A stretch of 6,219 nucleotides of DNA from Nitrosarchaeum sp. (GTDB lineage Archaea > Thermoproteota > Nitrososphaeria > Nitrososphaerales > Nitrosopumilaceae): NCBI GenBank assembly GCA_013140415.1, contig JABFSW010000103.1, positions 1 through 6,219 on the forward strand. Reading direction: 5' to 3'. The notes below the pieces were generated by a model, which saw nothing but the letters and a program-made list of their open reading frames with translations, searched no databases and was not told the origin of the DNA. Shown piece by piece: positions 5,478 to 6,219 of the stretch; the stretch's first letter is position 1; every line of letters begins with the position of its first letter. Made by a program: the position numbers and the translations under genes.

Positions 5478-6011
5478 ATGGATAAAGACGGTTTAACTAT
5501 TGTATACACTGGAAAAGGTAAGGGAAAAACTACTGCAGCTTTAGGAATTGCATTGAGAGCGACAGGTTATGCAAAAAAAATCTGCATGATACAATTCATC
5601 AAAGGATCATGGCATTATGGCGAGATGTATTCATCTAAGAGACTAGAACCAGAATTTGAGATGGTTGCTATTGGAAAAGGATTTGTTGGAATAATAGATG
5701 ATAAGAGTCCTAGAGAAGAACATGAAAGAATTGCAAAAGAGGCAATTAAAATTAGTACTGAAAAAATTCAATCAGGAAAGTATGACATTATAATTTTAGA
5801 TGAGATAAATTACGCCATAAATTTAGGTCTAGTAAAAATTGAAGATGTTCTTAATTTAATTAAATCAAAACCACAAAAATTAGATCTCATACTAACTGGA
5901 AATTATGCCAAAGATGAAATCATTGAATTGGCAGATCTAGTCACAGAAATGAGAGAAATAAAACATCCATTTCAACATGGCATAAAAGCAAAAAAAGGAA
6001 TTGATTTCTAA
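5478..6011 (+). CDS. cobA: CobA/BtuR-type ATP:corrinoid adenosyltransferase
   Basis: Transfers the 5'-deoxyadenosyl group of ATP to the cobalt of a reduced corrinoid (EC 2.5.1.17), most likely cobyrinic acid a,c-diamide made by the neighbouring CbiA. The 177 residues show a P-loop of the CobA type, TGKGKGKTTAALG (11-23), MIQFIKGSWHYGE (37-49), the segment IGKGFVGI (65-72), a Walker B-like IIILDEINYAI (104-114), LILTGNYA (137-144), LADLVTEM (151-158) and the characteristic C-terminal IKHPFQHGIKAKKGIDF (161-177). This is the CobA/CobO family, not PduO or EutT. The N-terminus is about 24 residues shorter before the P-loop than in Salmonella CobA. The ATG at 5478 is the first in-frame start after an upstream stop; an ATG at 5467 is out of frame. 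No SD is evident. The gene is divergent from cbiA (91 bp between starts) and followed after 40 nt by aIF2 alpha. Confidence 0.95.
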   Translation: MDKDGLTIVYTGKGKGKTTAALGIALRATGYAKKICMIQFIKGSWHYGEMYSSKRLEPEFEMVAIGKGFVGIIDDKSPREEHERIAKEAIKISTEKIQSGKYDIIILDEINYAINLGLVKIEDVLNLIKSKPQKLDLILTGNYAKDEIIELADLVTEMREIKHPFQHGIKAKKGIDF

Positions 6012-6020
6012 CTAGCAACA

Positions 6021-6030
6021 TTAAATTATA
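6021..6030 (+). promoter_or_regulatory. TATA-like promoter element of the aIF2 alpha gene
   Basis: TTAAATTATA begins 31 nt before the ATG at 6052, the same geometry as the cbiA box, and predicts a leaderless transcript starting at or beside the start codon. It indicates that the translation-factor gene has its own promoter although it lies only 40 nt after cobA on the same strand with no visible terminator between them. Confidence 0.5.
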
Positions 6031-6051
6031 CAGAAGAAAAATTTAGAAGAA

Positions 6052-6219
6052 ATGTCTACTGAAATTCAAGAGATGCCAGAACAAGGAGAAATTGTTCTTG
6101 CTACAATAACTAAAGTAATGGATCATGGTGCTTATGTCACTTTAGATGAATATAATGGAATTCAGGGATTTTTACATATTTCAGAAATTGCACCAGGTTG
6201 GATTAGATCAGTTAGTAAA
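6052..6219 (+). CDS. Translation initiation factor aIF2 subunit alpha (partial, N-terminal 56 aa)
   Basis: The first 56 codons of a gene cut by the right edge. After a short acidic lead (MSTEIQEMPEQ) comes an S1-type OB-fold RNA-binding domain: GEIVLATITKVMDHGAYVTL (12-31), DEYNGIQGFLHISEI (32-46) and APGWIRSV (47-54). The order G-E-x-V, GAYV-x-LDEY, GF-x-HISEIAPGW is the hallmark of archaeal and eukaryal eIF2 alpha, which together with the beta and gamma subunits delivers initiator Met-tRNA to the ribosome. The N-terminal S1 domain is all that is visible; the helical and C-terminal alpha-beta domains are off the window. A different S1-domain protein is possible but the LDEY and HISEIAPGW segments favour aIF2 alpha strongly. 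The ATG at 6052 is well placed behind a TATA-like box for leaderless translation. Confidence 0.9.
   Translation, partial: MSTEIQEMPEQGEIVLATITKVMDHGAYVTLDEYNGIQGFLHISEIAPGWIRSVSK

Noticed and set aside
1..6219. CRISPR arrays, insertion sequences, tRNA or rRNA genes, attachment sites
   Set aside because: No regularly spaced repeats, transposase fragments, terminal inverted repeats or structured RNA signatures were found, and nearly all DNA is taken up by conserved genes.

Overview
The window most likely comes from an ammonia-oxidising archaeon of the Nitrososphaerota (Thaumarchaeota), probably Nitrosopumilus-like. The evidence is the strongly AT-rich DNA, tightly packed genes, archaeal TATA-type boxes about 25-31 nt before several start codons (leaderless-type spacing), and a 3'-edge gene for the archaeal/eukaryal initiation factor aIF2 alpha. 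The organism call is inferred from style and content, since no marker gene is complete here. All gene calls rest on reading the translated sequence, without database searches.

Layout: (1) 1-345, minus strand, the N-terminal part of an SDR-family NAD(P)-dependent epimerase/dehydratase-like protein that runs off the left edge. (2) 346-480, a divergent promoter region with a TATA-like box on each strand and an imperfect inverted repeat between them. (3) 481-4045, plus strand, a compact run of four cobalamin genes, cbiD-cbiG-cbiX-cbiC, the last three joined by short overlaps and Shine-Dalgarno sites. (4) 4034-5386, minus strand, cbiA, converging on cbiC with a 12-bp overlap of the two coding ends. 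(5) 5387-5477, a second divergent intergenic region. (6) 5478-6011, plus strand, a CobA/BtuR-type corrinoid adenosyltransferase. (7) 6052-6219, plus strand, the first 56 codons of aIF2 alpha, cut by the right edge. No gene-free stretch exceeds 300 bases.

Together the six cobalamin genes cover separate steps of the early-cobalt-insertion ('anaerobic') route: cobalt insertion into sirohydrochlorin (CbiX), opening of the ring lactone with loss of acetaldehyde (CbiG), C1 methylation (CbiD), the final methyl shift giving cobyrinate (CbiC), amidation of the a and c side chains (CbiA) and adenosylation of the cobalt (CobA). The other methyltransferases and the reductase (CbiL, CbiF, CbiH, CbiJ, CbiE/T) and the nucleotide-loop genes are not here and must lie elsewhere if the pathway is complete.

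This is essentially a conventional biosynthetic cluster. I see no convincing undescribed system. The points most worth a second look are an internally duplicated CbiX whose metal-binding histidines survive only in the C-terminal half, a CobA that lacks the N-terminal extension and the tryptophan of the Salmonella enzyme, the overlapping convergent cbiC/cbiA ends, and candidate operator sequences between the first divergent promoters.
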